Of a stretch of DNA of 64,000 bases, positions 39,493-49,433 are shown one piece after another. The position numbers and the translations under genes are program-made. A model generated the notes under the pieces. The model searched no databases. It worked only from the letters and a program-made list of their open reading frames with translations, and was not told the DNA's origin. Within the stretch, counting starts at the first letter, position 1. Each line of letters starts with the position of its first letter. The stretch is from Shewanella schlegeliana (GTDB lineage: Bacteria; Pseudomonadota; Gammaproteobacteria; Enterobacterales; Shewanellaceae): the NCBI RefSeq assembly GCF_016765635.1, contig NZ_JAESVD010000005.1, positions 186,001 to 250,000 of the forward strand, given 5' to 3'.

Positions 39493-40350
39493 ATGAAAAC
39501 GTCACTCGGACCACTGCAGTATTGCTGGGAAAAAGAAAAAGTTACCGCTTTTTATGACCAAGTTGCCCAGAGCAATATTCCTTTAATTTACTTAGGCGAA
39601 ACGGTATGCAGTCGCCGACGCCAGCTTAAGTTTTCCGATTACTTCGCTCTGGCACAGATGCTAAAGGAGTCAGGCAAACAAGTCGTCCTCTCGACTCTGG
39701 CACTATTAGAGGCGCCATCGGAATACAATGAGCTTAAAAAACATGTCGATAATGGCGAGTTTATGATTGAAGCTAATGACATGGGTGCGGTACAAGCGGC
39801 AAAAGAGCGTAACTTACCCTTTGTCTGCGGACCAACAGTGAACAACTATAACTTCGCCACACTTAAAAAACTCCACCAGTGGGGTATGCAGCGCTTCGTG
39901 ATGCCTGTCGAGCTGTCTAAAGAGTGGTTAACTAGCGTTATTGAAACTGAACAGCCAATACCTTTTGAAGTGGAAGTCTTTGGTCATGGCTATTTGCCAT
40001 TGGCGCACTCTGCACGCTGCTTTACCGCTAGACAGCAGGGACTACAGAAAGATAACTGCCAAATAGTGTGCTTATCCCATTCCAAGGGGTTGCTTGCCCA
40101 AACTATGGATGACCAACCTCTACTCAGGCTAAACGGTATTCAAACCCAATCGGCAAGCTTAATTGATCTCTCCAATGAAGTTGAGCAGATGAAACTGATG
40201 GGTGTCGACTACTTTAGAGTGTCACCAAATAGTCTACAGAGCATAGAGGTTGCAGAACAGATCCTGCAGCAACCTAGCAGCGATAAAACTCAGTCCTGTA
40301 ATGGCTATTGGCATCAAACCGCTGGATTCAATCAAGTCTCCTCAAGCTAA
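39493..40350 (+). CDS. ubiV: UbiV, O2-independent ubiquinone hydroxylation protein
   Basis: A 285-residue U32-family protein, the partner of UbiU. Cys39 in GETVCSRRRQ and the cluster ARCFTARQQGLQKDNCQIVC match the four-cysteine Fe-S pattern of UbiV. The heterodimer works with UbiT in anaerobic ubiquinone synthesis, which suits a respiratory generalist. It shares an operon with ubiU and ends at a strong terminator. Confidence 0.93.
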   Translation: MKTSLGPLQYCWEKEKVTAFYDQVAQSNIPLIYLGETVCSRRRQLKFSDYFALAQMLKESGKQVVLSTLALLEAPSEYNELKKHVDNGEFMIEANDMGAVQAAKERNLPFVCGPTVNNYNFATLKKLHQWGMQRFVMPVELSKEWLTSVIETEQPIPFEVEVFGHGYLPLAHSARCFTARQQGLQKDNCQIVCLSHSKGLLAQTMDDQPLLRLNGIQTQSASLIDLSNEVEQMKLMGVDYFRVSPNSLQSIEVAEQILQQPSSDKTQSCNGYWHQTAGFNQVSSS

Positions 40351-40377
40351 AAATAACTGAGTCTTCAATTATATAGC

Positions 40378-40411
40378 AAAAGCCCGCTTATCTTTCGATA
40401 GCGGGCTTTTT
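40378..40411 (+). terminator. terminator after ubiUV
   Basis: AAAAGCCCGCT / AGCGGGCTTTTT, stem extended inward by ATC/GAT, followed by T. Confidence 0.88.
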
Positions 40412-42078
<1,667 letters not shown>

Positions 42079-42092
42079 ATAGTCGATAAAAC

Positions 42093-42116
42093 AATAAGCG
42101 CTCTCGGGCGCTTATT
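42093..42116 (+). terminator. terminator after adhC
   Basis: AATAAGCGC / GCGCTTATT with a 6-base loop, followed by TTAT. Confidence 0.7.
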
Positions 42117-42264
42117 TTATCTAAGGGGCCAAACAGTGGCACCTCATTAGGAATAAATATCAACCCTCAAAGTAGCCACAATCCCCCTTATTACTTTACT
42201 TCGAGCTTTATTGAGGACCACCTTCACTTCAATAGTCGTCAATTAATAGGTTTCAAATCCCTTT

Positions 42265-42954
42265 TTAGGACCTAACATCAACGGCTTTAGTTTTTATCAC
42301 TAAAGCTGTCCAAAATAGAAATGTCGTTAGGCTAGCCCATTGAATGATGGCTGGCCACCAGATCTCAGCTCTAGACGGCTCGGCTAACAACTCATTATAA
42401 AAAGCGCTGTCTCCCACAGTAAAGCCCAATTCGAGTAGAGGCAGTAATAGAAAAGAGGTCATAAAAACAAAGGCAAACAAGGCGCAAATATAGGTCAAAA
42501 TTGACCCTTGTGTTTCAGAGGCTATCCACTGTTCCAAGCCATAAAGTATTAAAGTGGCGCTACCAAAGATAAAGAAATATTTAATCGCGATAATATGTAG
42601 ATGGTAGACATTAATAGGAAATAATCCCGTCGCAGCAAGGGCAAAATAGGTTAACCCTAGGCTAACGTAAAAAAAATAGCTCCAAGGCGAGGCGTCAAGT
42701 TGTAGGCTTAGCAAACAAAACAGCACTACGCAAAGCCCGCCGAAAAACAGCCCGCCGTTAACGATCACCGCAAAATAGGAGTGACCATAACTCCCCAGCT
42801 CACTTAATGTATTGCTCAAAAAACTAAAGTTTGTACCATCAAACTGCTCAAACATCAGCACAGATAAAACCAATCCCAGCACTTGCCCAAAAATACCAAG
42901 CATGCCGAACCTGAATGCTAACCTTGAAACTTTACTGTATTTCTTAACGAGCAT
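42265..42954 (-). CDS. DUF998 membrane protein
   Basis: A 229-residue inner-membrane protein with six hydrophobic helices. The stretch SNTLSELGSYGHSYFAVIVN near residue 46 is the DUF998 signature (small loop with Ser-Glu-Leu-Gly after the first helix), and FPINVYHLHIIAIKYFF matches the family's second conserved region. Biochemical role unknown. Isolated gene. Confidence 0.75.
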   Translation of the reverse strand: MLVKKYSKVSRLAFRFGMLGIFGQVLGLVLSVLMFEQFDGTNFSFLSNTLSELGSYGHSYFAVIVNGGLFFGGLCVVLFCLLSLQLDASPWSYFFYVSLGLTYFALAATGLFPINVYHLHIIAIKYFFIFGSATLILYGLEQWIASETQGSILTYICALFAFVFMTSFLLLPLLELGFTVGDSAFYNELLAEPSRAEIWWPAIIQWASLTTFLFWTALVIKTKAVDVRS

Positions 42955-43357
42955 AGTTCCCTATTTAATCATTTTATTAACGTTTATTAATGTACATCGA
43001 ATCGGCTAATGGTAAAGAGGCATAGCTCAGAGTTCTAACAAACCGTTACAGCACAGTTATGTAACATAATTGTTATTTTTATAATCTGCGCAATAGAAAT
43101 TCAAGCTTTTTACTAAAAACAATCTAAAAATAATAGACAAAAAAGAGAATAAACCCAAAACCTTAACTAAATTTTGTCAATAGAATTGTTCATGGTAAAG
43201 CCGCATAAATAAGCGGCCATTATAGTTTAAACGCTTGTATCAATGTTACACACTATGAGCATGCGTTAATGCATGGCAACACGTTCAAGAAGATACAATA
43301 AACCCCATGACGTCCAGAGATTGGCACCTCAAGTTAACTAGACTGATAATCCCCACC

Positions 43358-43413
43358 AGCCAATCAGCCAATCAGCCAATCAGCCAATCAGCCAATCAGC
43401 CAATCAGCCAATC
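43358..43413. repeat. seven tandem copies of AGCCAATC
   Basis: Exactly seven head-to-tail copies of an 8-base unit (56 bases, no mismatches). Perfect identity suggests recent slippage. No supported open frame crosses it. Confidence 0.95.
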
Positions 43414-43499
43414 AAGAGTCAGCCAGTGCAATATCATAGACCATCAGCATATCTAAAAGTGATAATAAAAGCTCTCTATGCTGCCCTCTAGTCGAAGTA

Positions 43500-43730
43500 G
43501 TGGTTAAGAGTAAGTCTCAAGCATTATTATGCAGTGAAGATGCTGAAATTTCCGTTATAAAGGTGGAAACCATCCACCAGACAGTGAAAAACATTCAAGA
43601 ATTAACCATTCAGAACGCGTTTACTGGCGAGCAACAGTCCTTGGTCGAGACTGGAATTAACCAAAATTTCAACAAAACCAGCCAAACCTTAAGTGAGGAT
43701 CTATGCGCTACAAGTTTGGTAGAGGTCTAG
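43500..43730 (+). CDS. doubtful small open frame
   Basis: A 76-codon frame from a GTG, ending ...CATSLVEV. The protein has no signal peptide, membrane helix or known motif. There is no good ribosome-binding site and the frame is closed by TAG at 43437, only 20 codons upstream. It lies 87 bases after the octamer repeat. It may be a gene remnant or chance. Confidence 0.2.
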   Translation: MVKSKSQALLCSEDAEISVIKVETIHQTVKNIQELTIQNAFTGEQQSLVETGINQNFNKTSQTLSEDLCATSLVEV

Positions 43731-43979
43731 ATGATATAGTTATTGCTCTATGTTGAAAAAGCAAAATCATGGAGAAAAACATTTAGTTAATCCCTCTTCA
43801 AAAGCCCATTAAGCCGTCAAGATATAAACTTAACGGCTAAAACACCCCACAAGCAAACAACTCGAGCGCAACATTTATAAACATATGTTTTAAAAAAGAT
43901 TTAACCAAAAAAAGTTTTGTGCTTTTTCGCAAACTTCCGATACAATATAAATAATCATATTGAGCTAATAACTATTCGA

Positions 43980-44000
43980 CAGTAGTGGGTATCACTACTG
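43980..44000 (+). promoter_or_regulatory. perfect hairpin upstream of the YjiH-like gene
   Basis: CAGTAGTG / CACTACTG with a 5-base loop, 149 bases before the GTG start. It could be an operator or a leader RNA stem. Confidence 0.4.
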
Positions 44001-44148
44001 AATAACTGAATCGTTTTACTGAGATATTTTAAGGCGGTAACCTCGCCGACTAACAGTTGAATGGATATTCAATAATATTTATGTTGATGCATAGACGTCT
44101 ATTTATCGTCATATTAAGCAAAAACTCGTTATTTAGGGTGTAGAGAAA

Positions 44149-45504
44149 GTGTCAGAAAAACAAACCCATAATATAAAAACAATACTTACGTTCATCGTGC
44201 CATCATTGATAGGTCTATTGCTGTTCATGATGCCGATCAGCTATCAAGATGCACTGACGATCCCTATCGCAATCATCTCAAAAGGCCTGCAAAATCTTTT
44301 AAGCGGCGTACTCGTCGGTATCGTAACAGCGATTGTTATCTTCACCGCTGTCGCCTCGCTAATTACAAAAGTATTACAGCCAAAAATTATTGTTGAGAAT
44401 CATTTTTTTAACGCTCTCTTTAACGTAAGCCCCATCTGGCTAGTCGTGCGCATATTGGGTGCGATTTTTATCGCTTTGACATTCTTCGATGTTGGCCCTG
44501 AAGCAATCCGTTCGGGTAGCACTGGCGCTTTGGTGCTTAACGACCTACTACCTGTACTATTTTCAGTATTTTTATTTGCAGGTATGTTGCTGCCACTGCT
44601 GTTGAACTTCGGTTTGCTTGAGCTTCTAGGTACCATGCTGACTAAAGTTATGCGCCCTATCTTTAACCTACCAGGTCGTAGTGCTATCGACTGTATGGCC
44701 TCTTGGTTAGGTGACGGTAGTGTTGGTATTTTGATGACGAGCAAGCAGTACGAGGCCCGCTTCTACACTCAAAGAGAAGCAGCCGTTATCGGCACCACCT
44801 TCTCAGCGGTATCGATTACCTTCTCGTTAGTGGTCATCTCTCAGGTTCAGCTAGAGCACCTATTTGTTCCTTTCTATTTGACCGTGTGTCTTGCAGGTTT
44901 TGTCGCTGCGATCGTCGTGCCTAAGCTGCCACCACTGTCTTGGAAGAAAGATCTCTATGTCGATGAAACACCTCGCCATGCTGATGATGAAACTATTCCT
45001 GCTGGCCACGGCGTATTCTCATGGGGTCTGCACCAAGCACTCGCTAAAGCTTCTCAAGCTGGCGGCGTTAAGCACACCCTCGTAGATGGCATGAAGAACG
45101 TAGTCGATATGATCTTTGGCGTGATCCCTGTCGTTATGGGTATCGGTACTATCGCGCTAATGATTGCCGAGTTCACCCCAGTCTTTGAATACTTAGGTAT
45201 GCCTTTCATTCCGCTACTAGAGCTATTACAGGTACCGGAAGCGGCTGCCGCATCTAAGACGATTATGGTTGGCTATGCGGATATGTTTATCCCTGCAATC
45301 CTAGCAAGCTCTATCGAATCAGACATGACTCGCTTTATCATCGCGACCTTGTCTGTAACTCAGCTTATCTATATGAGCGAAGTGGGTGCATTACTGATTG
45401 GTAGTAAGATCCCGGTTAACTTCCTTGAGCTATTCGTTATCTTCATCCTAAGAACGTTAGTAACGCTACCTGTGATTGCCGGTGTTGCTCACCTAATCTT
45501 CTAA
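44149..45504 (+). CDS. YjiH-like nucleoside-recognition (gate) domain membrane protein
   Basis: A 451-residue inner-membrane protein with about 11 hydrophobic segments. It has two gate-type stretches, the first around residues 140-230 (CMASWLGDGSVGILMTSKQY) and the second near 370-430 (VGYADMFIPAILASS). This is the layout of the YjiH family, whose substrate is not established. The start is GTG with a TAGAGAAAG site. The neighbouring minus-strand gene is a purine permease, which hints at nucleobase or nucleoside transport, but this is inference. Confidence 0.82.
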   Translation: MSEKQTHNIKTILTFIVPSLIGLLLFMMPISYQDALTIPIAIISKGLQNLLSGVLVGIVTAIVIFTAVASLITKVLQPKIIVENHFFNALFNVSPIWLVVRILGAIFIALTFFDVGPEAIRSGSTGALVLNDLLPVLFSVFLFAGMLLPLLLNFGLLELLGTMLTKVMRPIFNLPGRSAIDCMASWLGDGSVGILMTSKQYEARFYTQREAAVIGTTFSAVSITFSLVVISQVQLEHLFVPFYLTVCLAGFVAAIVVPKLPPLSWKKDLYVDETPRHADDETIPAGHGVFSWGLHQALAKASQAGGVKHTLVDGMKNVVDMIFGVIPVVMGIGTIALMIAEFTPVFEYLGMPFIPLLELLQVPEAAAASKTIMVGYADMFIPAILASSIESDMTRFIIATLSVTQLIYMSEVGALLIGSKIPVNFLELFVIFILRTLVTLPVIAGVAHLIF

Positions 45505-45537
45505 AACCGACCTCAAATAGAGTCACGGTTTTAGCTA

Positions 45538-45567
45538 AGCCAGTTGCTATTGCGACTGGCTTTTTTT
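45538..45567 (+). terminator. terminator after the YjiH-like gene
   Basis: AGCCAGT / ACTGGCT with a 10-base loop, followed by seven T. Another hairpin AAAACCG / CGGTTTT starts at the stop codon (45504-45532). Confidence 0.82.
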
Positions 45568-45909
45568 ATCTTTTTAATTCATTACATTTGTCTGCCTTCA
45601 GACTATCTTCAGCAATCTTGTCTATCCAACTTAATGACTAAGTCAAAGTGCTAATGTACAGCTCTTCACAGCCTCTTTAATGACATTCTGCGAAGCTTAA
45701 TCACTAGTTCCCCCTAGTACGCTATTAACGTTGCGACCCTTTAGCCTCAGCCTAGGAGCCATCCTTACTCACTTAATCTGTCTGTATCTGGCTCAATCTG
45801 TCTTTACACAAAGGGGCTTCAATCTAAGCCCTCATATGAGCTTACGCTTCATGAATATGCTTACAACGAGTAAGAGTCTCTAAACACTGGAAGCTATAAA
45901 CGCAGACAA
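45568..45909. other. intergenic region between convergent genes
   Basis: About 340 bases between two terminators, no gene seen. A short direct repeat AATCTGTCT occurs twice within 45775-45805. Nothing else stands out. Confidence 0.4.
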
Positions 45910-45937
45910 AAAAGCCAGTCATCAATGACTGGCTTTT
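45910..45937 (-). terminator. terminator after the NCS2 permease gene
   Basis: AAAAGCCAGTCA / TGACTGGCTTTT with a 4-base loop; on the minus strand it runs into six T. Confidence 0.88.
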
Positions 45938-45970
45938 CTATTCGTATGGGTAACGCTACGGCTATGCTTA

Positions 45971-47329
45971 TTAAATTGCCCAACCGCCCATGTAGAACAC
46001 CACTAAACCTAAGGTAATGGCGAGCACACCAGGCTTTAGTTTACGCCACTCGCCGCTGCATAGACGACCAATGACTAAGGTCACAAAACCTAGCATAATC
46101 CCCGTCACGATATTACAACTTAGAATGATAAATACCGCACAGGTTAGGCCAGCCATCGCATCAACTTTATCGTCAAAATCAAGCTTAGTGACATTACTTA
46201 GCATCAGTAGACCCACATACATCAATGCAGGTGCAGTTGCGTAAGCTGGAACTAGGTAGCTTAGTGGTGCTAAGAACATCATAAGTAGGAATAACACACC
46301 GACTATCGTCGCCGTTAGACCCGTCTTACCACCCGCTGCCGTACCCGCTGCAGATTCGATATAAACAGCGGCCGGAGCACCACCGACCGCGCCAGCAAAG
46401 ATACTGCTCACTGAGTCTGAGGTTAGTGCCTTGCCACCATCGATAATGTTGTCATTCTTATCGAGCAGGTCAGCTTGACCCGCAACTGCACGAATAGTGC
46501 CTGTTGCATCGAAGATAGCCGTCATCACCAATGCTAATACGATAGGCAGCACCACAGGATTTAATGCCCCCATGATATCGAGCTGACCGATAAGTGACTT
46601 ATCAGACATCAGATCTGGCAGAGCGAAAAAGCCTTGGAACTTAACTGCAGGATCGAATATTAACCCAAATACAGATAGCGCAACGATCACCAATAAGATG
46701 CCACCAGGCATGCCACGGCGCTCTAGCCCGATAGTCGCCGCCAGGCCGATGATGGTCGCAATCACAGGTAGGCTATGAATATCGCCTAGCGCTACAGGCA
46801 AGCCCGTATCGTTGGCAACAATCAACTGCACACTGTTAGTCGCAATCAGTAGTAAAAACAGACCAATACCAATACCGGTTCCGTGAGCGATGCCCTTTGG
46901 TAAGTTGGTTAGTACCCACTGACGTACGCCTGTTACGCTCACTAGCGTGAATACGACGCCCATTAAGAAGATAGCGCCCAGGGTCACCGGAATCGAAATC
47001 CCCTGCCCAAGTACCATACTAAACGCGGTGAAGGCTGTGAGTGAAATAGCACAGCCAATTGCCATAGGCAAGTTAGCCCACAAGCCCATCAATAGCGAAC
47101 CAAAGGCCGCGATTAAACAGGTGGCAATAAATACTGCACCAGTATCAAAACCGGCGGCGCCCAACATATTCGGCACAACAATTACCGAGTACACCATGGC
47201 TAGGAACGTAGTAAAGCCCGCGATCACTTCGCGTCTTAAAGTACTTCCACGGGCTGAAATATTGAAGTAACGATCCAGAATAGAATCACTAGGAGTAGCA
47301 GAGTTTGGCAGAGTCTGTTCAGACTTCAT
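45971..47329 (-). CDS. NCS2-family purine (guanine/hypoxanthine/adenine) permease, AzgA-like
   Basis: A 452-residue inner-membrane permease of the AzgA/GhxP branch of NCS2, with 12-14 helices. It starts with a cytosolic segment and [20 protein letters not shown], typical of the branch, and contains [18 protein letters not shown] and [16 protein letters not shown], the conserved substrate-site stretches. It imports purine bases with protons. AAGG precedes the ATG. The 5' leader is long and highly structured, which suggests control by an RNA element. Confidence 0.9.
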   Translation of the reverse strand: MKSEQTLPNSATPSDSILDRYFNISARGSTLRREVIAGFTTFLAMVYSVIVVPNMLGAAGFDTGAVFIATCLIAAFGSLLMGLWANLPMAIGCAISLTAFTAFSMVLGQGISIPVTLGAIFLMGVVFTLVSVTGVRQWVLTNLPKGIAHGTGIGIGLFLLLIATNSVQLIVANDTGLPVALGDIHSLPVIATIIGLAATIGLERRGMPGGILLVIVALSVFGLIFDPAVKFQGFFALPDLMSDKSLIGQLDIMGALNPVVLPIVLALVMTAIFDATGTIRAVAGQADLLDKNDNIIDGGKALTSDSVSSIFAGAVGGAPAAVYIESAAGTAAGGKTGLTATIVGVLFLLMMFLAPLSYLVPAYATAPALMYVGLLMLSNVTKLDFDDKVDAMAGLTCAVFIILSCNIVTGIMLGFVTLVIGRLCSGEWRKLKPGVLAITLGLVVFYMGGWAI

Positions 47330-47365
47330 AGTTTTAACCTTTTGATCTCTTAAATATTAGGCAAA

Positions 47366-47515
47366 CCAACTGGGTTCAGTTGGCGACTAGGCTATGGCAG
47401 GTAGAGCCCCGACTAAAATATCGGGTGAGAGATCCACTTATGTCAAAATCGACACCGGTGACCTGCGAGCAATATGCCTGGTAAAATTTACTCTTACCAA
47501 CACAGCCTTTGTTGG
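47366..47515 (-). ncRNA. structured leader RNA of the purine permease gene (candidate riboswitch)
   Basis: Read on the minus strand. A 70-base module (47397-47466) has outer arms GCAGGT / ACCTGC (P1), an inner hairpin TGTC-N6-GACA (47441-47454) and a second inner hairpin CCCGA-N8-TCGGG (47408-47425): a three-way junction like a purine-class aptamer in size. The junctions do not match the classical purine aptamer. Before it lies CCAACA / TGTTGG (47497-47515); after it, CCAACTG / CAGTTGG (47366-47383), which could be the expression platform. The ATG is 36 bases further on. Structure is seen directly in the arms; ligand is unknown. Confidence 0.5.
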
Positions 47516-47631
47516 CGCGGAGTTTACAACAATCGAGACAGCGGAAATAGCTAACGAGGAATATTTTTGATTAGCATCAATAAAAATATGCGATTAGCTG
47601 ACGATTATTCTTCTTAGGTGCAGTAAAACGC

Positions 47632-47660
47632 AAAAAGCAGCACTTAAGCACTGCTTTTTT
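47632..47660 (-). terminator. terminator after the second helicase gene
   Basis: AAAAAGCAG / CTGCTTTTTT with a 10-base loop; A and T runs on both sides. Confidence 0.8.
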
Positions 47661-47675
47661 ACTCTAAGCTAATAC

Positions 47676-48914
47676 TTAACGGCGACGCTTACCGCCACCT
47701 AAGGCACGCTTCTTTGCTCTTTGGCGCTGAGCTGCCTTACTGTTTTTTCGGCTAACTGGCTCCATTTTAGTAAGATCGGGCTCAAAGCCTGCAAGCCATT
47801 GCGGCGCTAGACGTTTATCCAATACCGTTTCAACCTCCTCCAGCAGCAAGGCATCATCTTCACTATAGAGTGTTATCGCCTTGCCAACACTGCCCGCTCT
47901 TCCCGTACGGCCGATACGATGAATATAATCTTCGGCAACAAAAGGGATCTCGTAGTTGACCACATATTTAAGCTCAACAATATCCAGTCCTCTCGCTGCT
48001 ACATCAGTCGCTACCAAGGCTTTAATCTTACCCTGCTTAAAATCGTTCAGTACCTGCTCACGAGCGCCTTGACCTAAGTCACCGTGAAACGCCTTCGTCT
48101 CAATACCTGCAGCTAACATCTTCTGCGCGATACTGTCTGCCGTCTGTTTTTTACGGCTAAAAATAAGCACCTGATGCCAGTCGTGCTTGTTAATCAGATG
48201 ACAAAGCAACTCTGTCTTACGATCGCTATCTACCGCATACACTATCTGCTCGACACTATCTGCCGCACTATTGGCCTTATCGACCTCTATACGCACTGGC
48301 TTATGCAATAGTTTCTTACTTAAATCATAAATCGCTGGACTAAATGTCGCCGAAAAAAGCAAGGTCTGACGCTTAGCTGGCAGTTGTTTTAAGATCGCAC
48401 TAATTTCATCCATAAAGCCCATGTCTAGCATGCGGTCGGCTTCATCAAAGACTAAATAGTCGATACTCGATAAGTTCAATGAGCCACGACGAAGATGATC
48501 CAATAGGCGACCTGGTGTCGCCACCACTATGTCACAACCCGCCCTAAGCTTTGTCGCCTGAGCATCAATACTCACGCCGCCATAGATCACCACGCTAGAA
48601 ATATCGCTATTAGCCGCATATTGACCAACATTGGCATTAACCTGTACAGCCAACTCTCGCGTTGGGGCTAAGATAAGTGCCGTAGGCTGCTTATTTGATA
48701 AAGAGGCATCAACCGCCTTATCGAGTAAACGTTGCAATAAAGGGAGGGTGAATGCCGCGGTTTTACCGGTACCGGTTTGTGCACTAGCCATAATATCTTG
48801 GCCAGCTAAAATAGCCGGGATAGCCTCAGCTTGAATCGCTGTTGGCTGCTGATAGCCCTTCTGTGCAATCACGCGTTGAAGTTTGTCACCTAAGAGGAGT
48901 GATGAAAATGACAC
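47676..48914 (-). CDS. DEAD-box RNA helicase, RhlE-like
   Basis: A 412-residue RNA helicase. Motifs: AQTGTGKT (I), PTRELAVQ (Ia), FDEADRMLDMGF (II), SAT (III), DVAARGLDI (V) and HRIGRTGRAG (VI), then a short Lys/Arg-rich tail. I choose a GTG at 48914, which gives the usual MSFSSLLLGDKLQRV start and has AAGGA nine bases upstream, over an in-frame start 22 codons earlier. A MITE-like element begins about 90 bases upstream of this start, within the promoter region. Confidence 0.9.
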   Translation of the reverse strand: MSFSSLLLGDKLQRVIAQKGYQQPTAIQAEAIPAILAGQDIMASAQTGTGKTAAFTLPLLQRLLDKAVDASLSNKQPTALILAPTRELAVQVNANVGQYAANSDISSVVIYGGVSIDAQATKLRAGCDIVVATPGRLLDHLRRGSLNLSSIDYLVFDEADRMLDMGFMDEISAILKQLPAKRQTLLFSATFSPAIYDLSKKLLHKPVRIEVDKANSAADSVEQIVYAVDSDRKTELLCHLINKHDWHQVLIFSRKKQTADSIAQKMLAAGIETKAFHGDLGQGAREQVLNDFKQGKIKALVATDVAARGLDIVELKYVVNYEIPFVAEDYIHRIGRTGRAGSVGKAITLYSEDDALLLEEVETVLDKRLAPQWLAGFEPDLTKMEPVSRKNSKAAQRQRAKKRALGGGKRRR

Positions 48915-49001
48915 GCTGGCATTCCTTAACTTGATACAGAAATCACAATCTAAACGGCTGTAGAGTTTAACAGAACTCAAGGCGAATAAACGCTAACATT
49001 T

Positions 49002-49394
49002 ATCCCTATCAGTATAAAGATTTGGTCGCTCAGCGAGAGTTTAGCGGTTATGAGGCAAGGTCATTAAATTCTCCTCGGTAACGGCTCCTGCGTTACTCCA
49101 CCTTTTACGTACATTAATGACATTCCCTCCATAGATGAAGGGAATGTCATTAATGTATGCCAGGAACATACAAGAGCATGTAGTTTGCAACGAGTGAAGA
49201 GCATAGCTGAACTAGGAGTAAGCTCGTTAACACAGCATCAGAACCGCTAAAACTCGCCATTCTGGAGCGTTTTTGGCTGCCTACTTCAGCGTTGAACCAC
49301 TTCACAAGGGAATAACCATTCTTTCAGTTATTCGCCTTGAATTAGTTTGCCAAAAAACGCTCTGAGTAGCTCAACCCCTTATACTGATTGGTAT
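49002..49394 (-). mobile_element. MITE-like element, copy A (393 bases)
   Basis: The reverse complement of this stretch aligns along its whole length with 54575-54840. Ends: TTATACTGATTGGTAT at 49379-49394 and a decayed partner ATCCCTATCAGTATAA at 49002-49017. It has no coding capacity for a transposase. It carries 126 bases (49061-49186) that are missing from copy B. Position: between the helicase start and the end of the binding-protein gene. Confidence 0.85.
49061..49186. repeat. extra 126-base segment in MITE copy A with 19-base inverted repeat
   Basis: Absent from copy B, where GGCAAGG runs directly into GCAACGAG (in copy A's orientation). Inside it are perfect 19-base arms at 49110-49128 and 49139-49157, built on ACATTAATGACATTCCC, with a 10-base loop. 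It is either a nested insertion or the part lost from copy B. Confidence 0.8.
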
Positions 49395-49433
49395 TAAACA
49401 TCCACAAAAGAAAGCTCTCTGATGAGCAAAGGG

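Larger units (their letters stand above)
42955..44148 (+). other. gene-poor region before the YjiH-like gene
   Basis: 1.2 kb with no convincing gene. It includes an inverted repeat GCCGC-N8-GCGGC at 43200-43217, the octamer tandem repeat at 43358-43413, a doubtful 76-codon open frame at 43500-43730, and a perfect hairpin at 43980-44000. The final 250 bases are AT-rich and probably hold the promoter of the downstream gene. The region looks like an intergenic spacer that has gained and lost sequence. Confidence 0.5.

Noticed and set aside
43358..43413. CRISPR array
   Set aside because: The unit is 8 bases with no spacers, so it is a simple tandem repeat.
47397..47466. Classical guanine/adenine riboswitch
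   Set aside because: Size and layout are similar, but the conserved junction sequences expected of that aptamer are not seen, so I call it only a candidate leader RNA.
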